Source: Comamonas odontotermitis (lineage in GTDB: Bacteria; Pseudomonadota; Gammaproteobacteria; Burkholderiales; Burkholderiaceae_C). From it: a stretch of DNA of 64,000 nt. The translations under genes were made by a program, and so were the position numbers. Below the pieces are notes generated by a model, which was given only the letters and a program-made list of their open reading frames with translations, had not been told where the DNA came from and ran no database searches. Positions within the stretch are counted from its first letter, which is position 1. The number at the start of each line of letters is the position of its first letter. This document shows positions 50,660-59,118 of this stretch, piece by piece. The stretch covers positions 124,001 to 188,000 of the forward strand of contig NZ_JACHKZ010000002.1 in the NCBI RefSeq assembly GCF_014207855.1. Direction: 5' to 3'.

Positions 50660-51871
50660 TCAGGCCAGCTCCACCTGCATGCCTGCTGCGCGCAGCTTGT
50701 CCATGACTTCCTGGATATGCACATTGCTGCGGGTCTGCAGCACGATGTCGATCTCGGTGTTCTGTGCGGCCAGCTTGGTGAAGGCCCGCTGGTGGTGCAC
50801 CTCTTCGATATTGGCGCCCGCCTCGGCCACGATGGCCGTGATGCGCGCCAGCATGCCCGGCACGTCGCGTGAGCTGATGCGCAGCCGCGCCAGCCGCCCG
50901 GAACGCACCATGCCCCGCTGGATGATGGACGCGAGCAGTAGCGGATCGATATTGCCGCCCGAAAGGATCAGGCCCACCTTCTTGCCCTTGAAGCGCTCTG
51001 GGTAGCGCAACAGCGCTGCCAAGCCCACCGAGCCCGCGCCTTCGACCAGGGTCTTCTCGATCTCCAGCAGCATCAGCACGGCCTGCTCGATGTCGCCCTC
51101 TTCCACCAGCACGAGATCGTCCACTGTCTCGGCCACGATCTGGCGGGTGATCATGCCTGCCGTGGCCACCGCAATGCCTTCGGCCATGGTGGAAACGCCC
51201 ACTGGCAGATCCTTGTGCTGCACGGCATTGAGCATGCTGGGGAAGCGCGATGTCTGCACGCCCACCACTTCTATACCCGGTTTGACGGACTTGGCCGCCG
51301 TGGCAATGCCAGCAATCAAGCCCCCGCCGCCCACGGCCACCAGCAAGGCGTCCAGATCGGGATGGTCTTCCAGCATTTCCAGCGCCAGCGTACCCTGGCC
51401 TGCGGCAATGTCTTCATCGTCAAACGGATGCACAAACACCAGTTGCTGCGCGTCAGCCAGCGCGTAGGCGTGGATGCGTGCTTCCTCCAGCGTGTCGCCA
51501 TGCAGCACCACTTCGGCGCCAAAGCTGCGCGTGCGCTCCACCTTCACCCCGGGTGTGAAACGCGGCATGACGATGACGGCGCGAATGCCCAGCTGCTGGG
51601 CATGGTAGGCCACGCCCTGCGCATGGTTGCCTGCACTCATGGCGATCACGCCGCGCGCGCGCTGCTCGTCGGACAGCTGCATCAGCTTGTTGCAGGCACC
51701 GCGCTCCTTGAAAGCCGCCGTGAACTGCAGGTTCTCGAACTTGAGGTACACCTTGGCACCAACGATGTTCGACAAGGTGTGTGAATACAGGCAAGGTGTG
51801 CGTTCGACCTTGCCTTGGATGCGCTGCGCGGCAGCGCGGATGTCTTGGATGCTGAGCATGGTGGATGGCAT
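50660..51871 (-). CDS. ilvA: threonine ammonia-lyase with ACT domain
   Basis: A 403-residue PLP enzyme converting threonine to 2-oxobutanoate and ammonia. The PLP Lys is in AAFKERGACNK, the phosphate loop in VGGGGLIAG. The C-terminal about 75 residues form a single ACT domain (ISSRDVPGMLARITAIVAEAGANIEEVHHQR). This short form lacks the two-part regulatory domain of E. coli IlvA. The start may be the ATG at 51871 or that at 51859; neither has a clear Shine-Dalgarno. Confidence 0.94.
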   Translation of the reverse strand: MPSTMLSIQDIRAAAQRIQGKVERTPCLYSHTLSNIVGAKVYLKFENLQFTAAFKERGACNKLMQLSDEQRARGVIAMSAGNHAQGVAYHAQQLGIRAVIVMPRFTPGVKVERTRSFGAEVVLHGDTLEEARIHAYALADAQQLVFVHPFDDEDIAAGQGTLALEMLEDHPDLDALLVAVGGGGLIAGIATAAKSVKPGIEVVGVQTSRFPSMLNAVQHKDLPVGVSTMAEGIAVATAGMITRQIVAETVDDLVLVEEGDIEQAVLMLLEIEKTLVEGAGSVGLAALLRYPERFKGKKVGLILSGGNIDPLLLASIIQRGMVRSGRLARLRISSRDVPGMLARITAIVAEAGANIEEVHHQRAFTKLAAQNTEIDIVLQTRSNVHIQEVMDKLRAAGMQVELA

Positions 51872-51935
51872 TGTCAGGAAGAAGGGCCGCGCCTGCAAGC
51901 GATGTGCCCGCCACAAGGCAGGGGCCGTTTTGCTC

Positions 51936-51974
51936 TGGTTTTTGATAGCACGTTGACCTGGCGGTGCGTGCTAG
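51936..51974. repeat. dispersed palindromic repeat, copy 4
   Basis: TTTTTGATAGCACGTTGACC followed by a GGCGGTGCGTGC tract. It shares TTTTTGATAGCAC with copy 5. It abuts the tenA stop codon and fills the tenA-ilvA gap. Confidence 0.5.
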
Positions 51975-52624
51975 GCGGGATAAACATGGTCAAAAAAACT
52001 CTGCTCCAACGCAACGGCGCGGGCAAAAAAGTCTGCTGCCTCGGCCCGGGCCTGCGGGTCCAAGCCCTCGCCCACGCGGTCGAGCTCGGCGCGCAGCCAG
52101 GCGACAAAACCGCGGAAGAAGTCATTGGCGTGCAGATGAATCCATTCAGCATGCTCGAAGCGCGGCGGCAGTGCAGCGCCATCGCGGTCAAATGCATCCA
52201 GGTACAGGCCTTCTGCCACACACAGCACAGCCAGGCAGTTGGCGTATTTCTGGCTGCGCGCGGCCTCCAGCATCAGCGCCTGGAACTGAACCGTGGGCAG
52301 GCTCAGCTGCGGCAGGTGGCGGTCGGATTCGGCCACGCCCAGCGCGTCAAAGCTGCGGATGAAATAGGTGTTTTCATCGCTCGTGATCATGGCCGCAAAC
52401 TGCGACAGGGTGACACGCGGCGCAAACTGGTCTGCACTGGCAATGGCCGCGCCCAGCAGGGCCACAAACTGGTTGATGAACTGGTAATCCTGCACAAGGT
52501 AACGGCGCAACACCGCATCATCCAGGGTGCCAGCGAACATTTCGTTGATGAAGCGGTGCTGGGTGCAGGCCTGCCACGGCGTGTGGTTCAGCTCTTTGAG
52601 GGACTCGGAAAATCGTTGGCTCAT
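51971..52624 (-). CDS. tenA: TenA/thiaminase II family protein
   Basis: A 217-residue helical protein of the TenA family (about 220 residues is usual). Visible stretches are YLVQDYQFINQFVALLGAAI and LAVLCVAEGLYLDAF. The Glu in VAEGLYL and the lack of the usual catalytic Cys pattern point to the TenA_E subgroup. Such enzymes salvage thiamin pyrimidine precursors or related amines. The ATG at 52624 is chosen; the open frame upstream runs into ridA. Confidence 0.86.
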   Translation of the reverse strand: MSQRFSESLKELNHTPWQACTQHRFINEMFAGTLDDAVLRRYLVQDYQFINQFVALLGAAIASADQFAPRVTLSQFAAMITSDENTYFIRSFDALGVAESDRHLPQLSLPTVQFQALMLEAARSQKYANCLAVLCVAEGLYLDAFDRDGAALPPRFEHAEWIHLHANDFFRGFVAWLRAELDRVGEGLDPQARAEAADFFARAVALEQSFFDHVYPA

Positions 52625-52750
52625 GGCATGGTCTCGTTGGCGCAGGACCGTCATTGTGCCGCATCTGCACCAAAACAGCCTTAGGCGCTCCACCAGTGCG
52701 CGCCATGCGCTATGATTTTTGAAAATCTTTTCATCCACAGAAAGACACCC

Positions 52751-53119
52751 ATGACCTCTGCCATCGATCGCCGCCATGTGGGCGCCCGCCTGTCCGAAAC
52801 CGCCATTTACAACGGCACCGTGTATCTGGCAGGCCAGATTCCGGAAAACAGCCCCGGCGCGGACATCAAGACACAGACGCAGGAGGTGCTGGGCCACATC
52901 GACCGCCTGCTGGGCGAGGCTGGCTCCAGCAAGCAAAGCATCCTGCAATGCCAGATCTACCTGACCGATATCAGCGAAATCGGCCAGATGAACGAAGTCT
53001 GGGACGCCTGGGTCGCGGCTGGCCACACGCCGCCCCGCGCCACCGTGCAGGCCCAGCTGGCCAACCCGGCCTACAAGATCGAGGTGGTGGTGGTAGCCGC
53101 AGTGGAATCGGCCCGCTGA
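52751..53119 (+). CDS. ridA: RidA family 2-iminobutanoate/2-iminopropanoate deaminase
   Basis: A 122-residue protein of the RidA/YjgF family. The key Arg lies in PRATVQAQLANPAYKIEV. RidA hydrolyses reactive imines released by PLP enzymes such as threonine ammonia-lyase, whose gene is close by. TATGAT (52711-52716) may be its -10 element. It is divergent from tenA. Confidence 0.9.
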   Translation: MTSAIDRRHVGARLSETAIYNGTVYLAGQIPENSPGADIKTQTQEVLGHIDRLLGEAGSSKQSILQCQIYLTDISEIGQMNEVWDAWVAAGHTPPRATVQAQLANPAYKIEVVVVAAVESAR

Positions 53120-53187
53120 ACACTTCCCGCTCAGGAATAACTGTTATGCGCCGACGCAGGCATTTGCCCTGCTGACGCTGTGCCCTG

Positions 53188-53234
53188 CCAAAAGGCATGC
53201 CCATGGAAACACTCCCCGGGCATGCCTTTTGGCT
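53188..53234 (+). terminator. ridA terminator
   Basis: CCAAAAGGCATGCCC (53188-53202) pairs with GGGCATGCCTTTTGG (53218-53232), a 15-bp stem with a 15-nt loop and a T-containing end. Confidence 0.8.
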
Positions 53235-53356
53235 TTTGGCAACTACAGCCGCACTACCGGGAATACCCGCTGCACGCGCAGCAAACTCCTTGAGTACATT
53301 CTTGTGCACAAGATAAACAAATCTTGTATGCAAATACATTTCAAGGAATCCCTCCC

Positions 53357-54676
53357 ATGCGCCGCTTTGTCAAATCCCTCTTCGGGCAGGTGGTGATCGC
53401 ACTCATTGTGGGTGTGATCGTTGGCCTGCTGACGCCTGAATACGCCGTCAAACTCAAGCCGCTGGGCGACGGCTTCATCAAGCTGATCAAGATGATCATC
53501 CCCGTGCTGGTGTTCTGCGTGGTCGTGCACGGCATTGCCGGGGCGGGCGACTTGAAGCGCGTGGGCCGCGTGGGGGTTAAGTCGCTGATCTACTTTGAAG
53601 TACTCACCACGATCGCGCTGACCATGGGGCTGGTGCTGGCCTTTGTGTTCGAGCCCGGTGTCGGCATGAACGTGGATGTCAGCCAGCTCGATCCGGCGGC
53701 CATGGCAGCCTACGCCAGCAATGCCGACAAGCTGACCAGCGGCGGCACGGTGGATTTCCTGATGAAGCTCATCCCCACGACGGTGGTGGATGCCTTCGCC
53801 AAGGGCGATGTGCTGCAGGTGCTGCTGTTTGCGGTGCTGTTCGGCTGTGCGCTCACCCTGCTGGGCGATCGCGTCAAGCCGCTGGCCGATCTGGTGGACA
53901 TGACGGCACTCGCGCTGTTCAAGATCATGGGCATCATCATCAAGCTGGCGCCGCTGGGCGTGCTGGGCGCGATTGCCTTCACCGTGGGCAAGTACGGGAT
54001 CGGCTCGCTCAAGCAACTGGGCATGCTGGTGGGCCTGTTCTACGTGGCGGTGCTGTTCTTCGTGTTCGTGGTGCTGGGTCTGGTGATGCGCATGTCCGGC
54101 TTCAGCCTCATCAAGCTGCTGCGCTACCTGCGCGAAGAGCTGACCATCGTGTTCGCCACCACCTCCTCCGACAGCGTGCTGCCACAGGTGATGGCCAAGC
54201 TGCGCAACATGGGCGTGCGCGATTCCACCGTGGGCCTGGTGATCCCCACCGGCTACTCGTTCAACCTCGATGCGTTCTCGATCTACATCACGCTGGCGGC
54301 GGTCTTCATTGCCCAGGCCACCAACACGCCCATCAGCATGTCCGACCTGCTGACCATTCTGGCCATTGCATTGGTCACCTCCAAGGGCGCGCACGGCGTG
54401 CCGGGCTCGGCCATCGTCGTGCTGGCCGCCACCTTGCATGCGATTCCCGCGATTCCGGCCATCGGCCTGGTGCTGGTGCTGTCGGTGGACTGGTTCATGG
54501 GCATCGCCCGCGCGCTGGGCAACCTGATCGGCAACTGCGTGGCCACGGTAGCCATCGCCGCCTGGGAAGGCGATATCGACCGCGAACGTGCCCATCGTGT
54601 GCTCAATGGCGAGCGCATCGCCGAAGATGCACCCCAATCGGCGGCACAATCGGGTACGTCCGAATCCCATGCCTGA
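53357..54676 (+). CDS. dctA: C4-dicarboxylate:cation symporter, DctA type
   Basis: A 439-residue inner-membrane DAACS transporter. Family signatures are FVKSLFGQVVIALIVGVIVG at the N-terminus, the serine-rich hairpin FATTSSDSVLPQVM and the PTGYSFNLDAFSIY loop. It imports succinate, fumarate or malate, or possibly other dicarboxylates. AAGGA precedes the ATG at 53357. The overlapping GntR gene is the likely regulator. Confidence 0.93.
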   Translation: MRRFVKSLFGQVVIALIVGVIVGLLTPEYAVKLKPLGDGFIKLIKMIIPVLVFCVVVHGIAGAGDLKRVGRVGVKSLIYFEVLTTIALTMGLVLAFVFEPGVGMNVDVSQLDPAAMAAYASNADKLTSGGTVDFLMKLIPTTVVDAFAKGDVLQVLLFAVLFGCALTLLGDRVKPLADLVDMTALALFKIMGIIIKLAPLGVLGAIAFTVGKYGIGSLKQLGMLVGLFYVAVLFFVFVVLGLVMRMSGFSLIKLLRYLREELTIVFATTSSDSVLPQVMAKLRNMGVRDSTVGLVIPTGYSFNLDAFSIYITLAAVFIAQATNTPISMSDLLTILAIALVTSKGAHGVPGSAIVVLAATLHAIPAIPAIGLVLVLSVDWFMGIARALGNLIGNCVATVAIAAWEGDIDRERAHRVLNGERIAEDAPQSAAQSGTSESHA

Positions 54677-55373
54677 GTCCATGTCTCCTGTCACCCCCAC
54701 CTCCATCGCCGAGCGCGTTGTCGAAGCCATCCTGGCGCAGAAGCTCTCGCCCGGAGAACGGCTGGGGGAGCAGGAGCTGGCCGATAACTTTGCCGTGAGC
54801 CGCACCGTGGTGCGCGAAGCACTGATGCAATTGCAGGCGCGCGGCTTTGTGCAGGTGCAGCCGCGCCGCGGCTGGTATGTGGTGCAGCCCAGCGCCGACG
54901 AGGCACGCGACGCCTTCGCAGCGCGCCGCATCATTGAATCGGGCATCATCGATGCGGCCGGGCGCCCGATGCAGAAGGTGATTGTGCAACTGCGCCAGCA
55001 CATCGGCGAGGAAGAACGCGCCATCCAGGGCGCCGATGCCGCCACCCGCGCCTTTCTGCTGGCCGACTTTCACGTGTGCCTGGCCGAGCAGATGGGCCAC
55101 CGCCTGCTGGCCAATACGCTGCGCGACCTGACGGCCCGCACCACGCTGGCCGCCACGCTCTACCAGTCGCAGCACAGCGCCGAGCAATCCTGCGCCGACC
55201 ATGCCAGCATCGTTGCAGCGCTGGAGCGCGGCGACACCGCCCAGGCCCGCGCGCTGATGCTGGCGCACATCGGCCAGGTGGAAGAGGCGCTGGAGATCGC
55301 GCCACCCTCGCCCGAGCCGGAACCCGCGCCCAGCGAACGCTTGCGTGCCACCCTGGCTCCGGTGCTCCGATGA
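54669..55373 (+). CDS. GntR family regulator, FCD subfamily
   Basis: A 234-residue regulator. The winged helix is at about 12-75 (SPGERLGEQELADNFAVSRTVVREALMQLQARGFV). The FCD effector domain (about 85-215) has His residues in LLADFHVCLAEQMGHR and CADHASIVAAL, which often bind a metal and a carboxylate ligand. The ATG at 54669 overlaps the dctA stop by 8 bp; 54681 is an alternative. It ends in an ATGA overlap with the pseudouridine synthase. Confidence 0.9.
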   Translation: MPESMSPVTPTSIAERVVEAILAQKLSPGERLGEQELADNFAVSRTVVREALMQLQARGFVQVQPRRGWYVVQPSADEARDAFAARRIIESGIIDAAGRPMQKVIVQLRQHIGEEERAIQGADAATRAFLLADFHVCLAEQMGHRLLANTLRDLTARTTLAATLYQSQHSAEQSCADHASIVAALERGDTAQARALMLAHIGQVEEALEIAPPSPEPEPAPSERLRATLAPVLR

Positions 55374-55951
55374 ACAGGCGCCAGCCCCCGCCCGCAGTCG
55401 CGCCGCGCCTGCTGCGTTTTCACAAGCCCTATGGCGTGCTCAGCCAGTTCACCCCCGAAGGGCGGTGGACGGCGCTCAAGGACTGGATCGATGTACCCGG
55501 TGTGTACGTGGCAGGGCGCCTGGACGCCGACAGCGAAGGCCTGCTGCTGCTGACCAACGACGGCAGGCTGCAGGCACGCATCGCTGACCCGCGCCACAAG
55601 ATGGCCAAGACATACTGGGTACAGGTGGAAGGCATTCCCACCGATGTCGCACTGCAGCAACTGCGTGATGGCGTAGTGCTTAACGACGGCAAGACCCTGC
55701 CCGCGCAGGCGCGCCTGCTCGACCCGCAACCCGATATGTGGCCGCGCAACCCGCCGATCCGGGTGCGGCAGAGCATCCCCGATTGCTGGATCGAGCTCAT
55801 CATCCGCGAAGGCAAGAACCGCCAGGTGCGCCGCATGACCGCTGCCGTCGGCCACCCGACCTTGCGGCTGGTGCGCATGGCCATCGGGCCTTATACGCTG
55901 GATGGTTTGCACCCCGGTGAATGGGCGGACTGCCTGCAGCCCTCCGCCTGA
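55370..55951 (+). CDS. rluE: 23S rRNA pseudouridine synthase, RluE-like
   Basis: A 193-residue single-domain RsuA/RluB/E/F synthase without an S4 domain, as in RluE. The catalytic Asp is in GRLDADSEGLLLLTNDG (about 45-61). Other blocks are HKPYGVLSQFTPEG and REGKNRQVRRMTAAVGHPT. RluE modifies U2457 of 23S rRNA in E. coli. The ATG overlaps the regulator's stop codon, an odd partner for an operon. Confidence 0.93.
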   Translation: MNRRQPPPAVAPRLLRFHKPYGVLSQFTPEGRWTALKDWIDVPGVYVAGRLDADSEGLLLLTNDGRLQARIADPRHKMAKTYWVQVEGIPTDVALQQLRDGVVLNDGKTLPAQARLLDPQPDMWPRNPPIRVRQSIPDCWIELIIREGKNRQVRRMTAAVGHPTLRLVRMAIGPYTLDGLHPGEWADCLQPSA

Positions 55952-55969
55952 AAGCGCCCCAAGGCAGGG

Positions 55970-57160
55970 CTAACGCGCCAGCAGCGGTGCAGCTTCCAGC
56001 GCTTTTCCAGAAGGCAGCTCCACCGCGCGCCAGCCATGCCGCAACGGCCAAGGACGAAAGCGCACGCCCGGCAGTACCTCCACAGCGCTTATCTGGCCTT
56101 GCAACACAGCCGCCAGACGCTGCATTTCGGCGCCTCGCTCCCTCGCGCAGACCTGGGTGCGCTGCCACTGCGCACGGCGGTGCGCCATGCTCAACGCGGC
56201 CATCGCACTGGGTGCTGGCTGGCATTGCGCCATGCCCAGCAGTACCCACATCCCCGCCTCTCCACGGGTCGCCCCTCGCACAGCCTCTACATGCTGGGCC
56301 AGCACCTGGGGAGCCAACTCCCCCGCCAGGCGAATCTCCAGCGCATCATCCGCCCAGCGGTAGCGCGCCGGAACGGCAGCCGTCATGACCGTGGTGCCGT
56401 TGCGGGTGCGAAGGCGAGCCTCCACCCGGCGGCTGCCTTGTTCCAGCAAGGGGCCCACCAGCTGCAGCAGGGCGTCATCGCGCTGCTGGCGTGATTCGCT
56501 GTTTTCCACAGGTGCCAGTGCAATACGAATGGGCACGCTGTAATAACCGCGCCATTGTTCGCCCCAGGCCTTCTGGCTGGCCTGGTCGGGTGCCACCAGG
56601 CCCGTCAGCACGCCGGTCGGCAATGCCAGCAGCAGCGCCCACACCCACCAATCCGAGGGCATGGGTGCCGCATTCCAGGCCTCGCCCTGCCGCAGATGGC
56701 TCCAGCCGGTGGACAGCTGCCCCACCAACCACACCAGCACGAACACCCCCAGCGCGCAGAGCAGCGCTGTGCCAAGTGGCAGTACTTGCTCGGGGTGCAG
56801 GCCCTCGGGCAGCCAGAACAGGGTGAGCCAGCCCGTTGCGCCGCCTACCAATGTGAACAGCATTGCCGCAAACGGCACCCAGTTCGGCGTGCGCGCCTCC
56901 TCCTCGGCACTTTCCAGCGACTCTGCCCGCAAGGCGCGCCGCCACTGCAACGCCCGTCCGATGCGAATGCTCTGGCACAGCAGCACGGTCACCCCCAGGC
57001 CCACCACTATGCCCACGAGCAGCGGCGCCAGCAGCCACAGCATCACCAGCGCCAGAACCGCCATCACGCACCAGCCCAGGCCCAGCAGCGCTGCGTTCCC
57101 ACTTTGTTTTTGATAGCACTTTGCGCGGCAAGGATGTGCGCGTGCGGCTTTTTTCAGCAT
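55970..57160 (-). CDS. membrane protein of unknown function
   Basis: A 396-residue protein with hydrophobic segments at about 23-62 (two spans), 95-117, 128-148 and 170-190, then a soluble C-terminal half rich in Arg, Ala and Gln. I recognise no family or motif. The first 20 or so residues are partly encoded by a dispersed repeat, so the true start may be further in, for example the Met at about residue 33. It is divergent from the ankyrin gene. Confidence 0.65.
   Translation of the reverse strand: MLKKAARAHPCRAKCYQKQSGNAALLGLGWCVMAVLALVMLWLLAPLLVGIVVGLGVTVLLCQSIRIGRALQWRRALRAESLESAEEEARTPNWVPFAAMLFTLVGGATGWLTLFWLPEGLHPEQVLPLGTALLCALGVFVLVWLVGQLSTGWSHLRQGEAWNAAPMPSDWWVWALLLALPTGVLTGLVAPDQASQKAWGEQWRGYYSVPIRIALAPVENSESRQQRDDALLQLVGPLLEQGSRRVEARLRTRNGTTVMTAAVPARYRWADDALEIRLAGELAPQVLAQHVEAVRGATRGEAGMWVLLGMAQCQPAPSAMAALSMAHRRAQWQRTQVCARERGAEMQRLAAVLQGQISAVEVLPGVRFRPWPLRHGWRAVELPSGKALEAAPLLAR
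57108..57148. repeat. dispersed palindromic repeat, copy 5
   Basis: GTTTTTGATAGCACTTTGCG, then a GCGCGG...GCGCGTGC tract. It lies in the first codons of the unknown membrane protein gene. Confidence 0.5.
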
Positions 57161-57225
57161 GTCTTGGAGGAATGATGGGGTCGCTGCACCTCATTCGGTC
57201 AGCATCGCTATCGATATAAATCACC

Positions 57226-57270
57226 TTCTGGCGCTCACCAGTTATGCGCCAACAGCTATGAATTTGTGAG
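57226..57270. repeat. dispersed palindromic repeat, copy 6
   Basis: GGCGC (57230-57234) and GCGCC (57246-57250) form a stem, followed by AACAGCTATGAATTTGTGAG. It shares a 14-base run with copy 3. Confidence 0.6.
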
Positions 57271-57358
57271 TATAGGGGTTCTGGCGATGCTACGATCTCC
57301 AAGACCTCTCGCCCTCATCGCGCCATTTCCCCATGCCCAACGACCAGGAGGAAAAGCC

Positions 57359-58063
57359 TTGCACCGTTTTCTTGCACTCTGCCTGATGGGCGCACTCAGC
57401 GCGCCATGGGCAGCACCAGCCCGAGCCCAGGCCAACACAAGCGCACAGACCCACCCCTCCACTTCTGCCATGACCAGCCTCCGCCTGCACCAGGCCGCTG
57501 CAGCCAATGATGTCTCCGCGATCCGCCAGCTACTCAAAGAAGGTGCCGCTATTGACTCTCGTGACGCGCAGGGCCGCACCGCCTTGCTGGTGGCCACCCA
57601 TGGCAACTACGTAGATGCGGCCAGGGCGTTGATCGAGGCTGGTGCCAACGTGAACGCCAAGGACGACATGCAAGACAGCCCGTACCTGTACGCCGGTGCG
57701 CGCGGCCTTCTGGAAATACTGAAAATGGCCCTGGCCCATGGGGCCGATCTGCGCAGCACCAACCGCTACGGCGGCACCGCGCTCATTCCTGCCTGCGAGC
57801 GCGGCCATGTCGAAACCGTGCGGACCCTCATCGCCGCAGGCGTCGACGTGAACCATGTCAACCGCCTGGGATGGACAGGCCTGCTCGAAGCCATCATCCT
57901 GTCGGATGGCGGCCCGCGCTACCAGCAAATCGTGCAATTGCTGATCGAAGCCAAGGCCGATGTGAACCTGGCCGACAAGGACGGCGTGACACCACTGGCC
58001 CACGCCAGGCAACGGGGCTACAAGACCATCGAAAAAATGCTGACTGCCGCAGGTGCACGCTGA
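57359..58063 (+). CDS. secreted ankyrin-repeat protein
   Basis: A 234-residue protein. The TTG at 57359 is chosen because AGGAGG lies seven bases before it and because it opens a clean signal peptide (about 1-24, cleavage near ARA/QA); an ATG 72 bp upstream would bury the signal. About five ankyrin repeats follow, with units such as GRTALLVATHGNYVDAARALIEAGANVNAKDD recognised here by TALL, G-N-Y and the VNAKD loops. It should act in protein binding in the periplasm; the partner is unknown. Confidence 0.85.
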   Translation: MHRFLALCLMGALSAPWAAPARAQANTSAQTHPSTSAMTSLRLHQAAAANDVSAIRQLLKEGAAIDSRDAQGRTALLVATHGNYVDAARALIEAGANVNAKDDMQDSPYLYAGARGLLEILKMALAHGADLRSTNRYGGTALIPACERGHVETVRTLIAAGVDVNHVNRLGWTGLLEAIILSDGGPRYQQIVQLLIEAKADVNLADKDGVTPLAHARQRGYKTIEKMLTAAGAR

Positions 58064-58075
58064 TTTTCAAGCTGT

Positions 58076-58993
58076 TTATTGAATGGCGTCTTCAACAGCC
58101 CCCGCCTGCGCCAGCAACTGCGCCACCCACTCGATGAACACACGCACCCGGCGCGAGAGATGCGTGCGGTGCGGGTAGAGCACATGCACCGGCAAGGCGG
58201 GCGGCGGGTAATCATGCAGCACCTCCACCAGCTCACCCGCTTGCAGGTGGCCGCGCACGTCGTACTGCGGAATCTGGATAAGCCCCAGCCCGGCCAGGGC
58301 GCAGGCGATATAGCTTTCCACATGGTTGGCGCCCACCGCACCGGGCACCACCTGGCTGTGTTCGCTGCCGCCCTCTACCCATTCCCAGGGCGCGGAGCGG
58401 CCGGTGGTGGGCGAGTTGTAGCGCACCACCTGGTGCGCCGCCAGATCGGCCGGGGTCTGGGGAGTACCATGCTGCGCCAGATACGCGGGGCTTGCGCAGT
58501 TGATGAGCCGCATGCTGCCCAGCGGCTTGGCCACCAGACTGCTGTCGGCCAGCGGCCCCACACGCAGCGCGCAATCCACATGCTCCAGCACCAGATCGAC
58601 CGCGCGGTCACTGGAGCCCAGATCCACCTCCAGCCCCGGGTGCTGCGCCAGCAAGGCGGGCAGGGCCGGCGCAATGAGCAGGCGCGCCACACGGCTGGGC
58701 ACATCGATGCGCAAGCGCCCCGCCACCGCATGGTGGTTGGGGCGAAAGCGCTGCTCCAGATCCTGCATCTCGTCCACCAGGCTGCTTGCGCGCTCCACCA
58801 GGGCATGGCCGTCCAGCGTGAGCGCCACCTTGCGCGTGGTGCGGTGCAGCAGCCGGGTGCCCAGGCGGGCCTCCAGCTGCTGTACAGCGAGCGAGACCGT
58901 GGGACGGGGCAGCGACAGCTGATCGGCCGCCTGCGAAAAGCTGCCGGTCGCAGCCACACGCAGAAAAATCTGGAGCAGGTCTATACGGTCCAT
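58076..58993 (-). CDS. LysR family transcriptional regulator (CrgA-like branch)
   Basis: A 305-residue LysR protein with HTH at 1-60 (FLRVAATGSFSQAADQLSLPRPTVSLAVQQLE) and an effector domain with GRLRIDVPSRVARLLIAPALP. It is divergent from a short-chain dehydrogenase gene 125 bp away, with an AT-rich spacer, the standard layout for a regulator and its target. Confidence 0.92.
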   Translation of the reverse strand: MDRIDLLQIFLRVAATGSFSQAADQLSLPRPTVSLAVQQLEARLGTRLLHRTTRKVALTLDGHALVERASSLVDEMQDLEQRFRPNHHAVAGRLRIDVPSRVARLLIAPALPALLAQHPGLEVDLGSSDRAVDLVLEHVDCALRVGPLADSSLVAKPLGSMRLINCASPAYLAQHGTPQTPADLAAHQVVRYNSPTTGRSAPWEWVEGGSEHSQVVPGAVGANHVESYIACALAGLGLIQIPQYDVRGHLQAGELVEVLHDYPPPALPVHVLYPHRTHLSRRVRVFIEWVAQLLAQAGAVEDAIQ

Positions 58994-59118
58994 GGTGCAC
59001 AGAGCGGGCGTTGATTGTTAGTAAATTCTGAATAAATATGGAATAAATTCTATATTTATCTTTGATTTATAACCAATTACGCTGGATACCTCTGATTCAT
59101 GCACAGGAGTATTCATTC

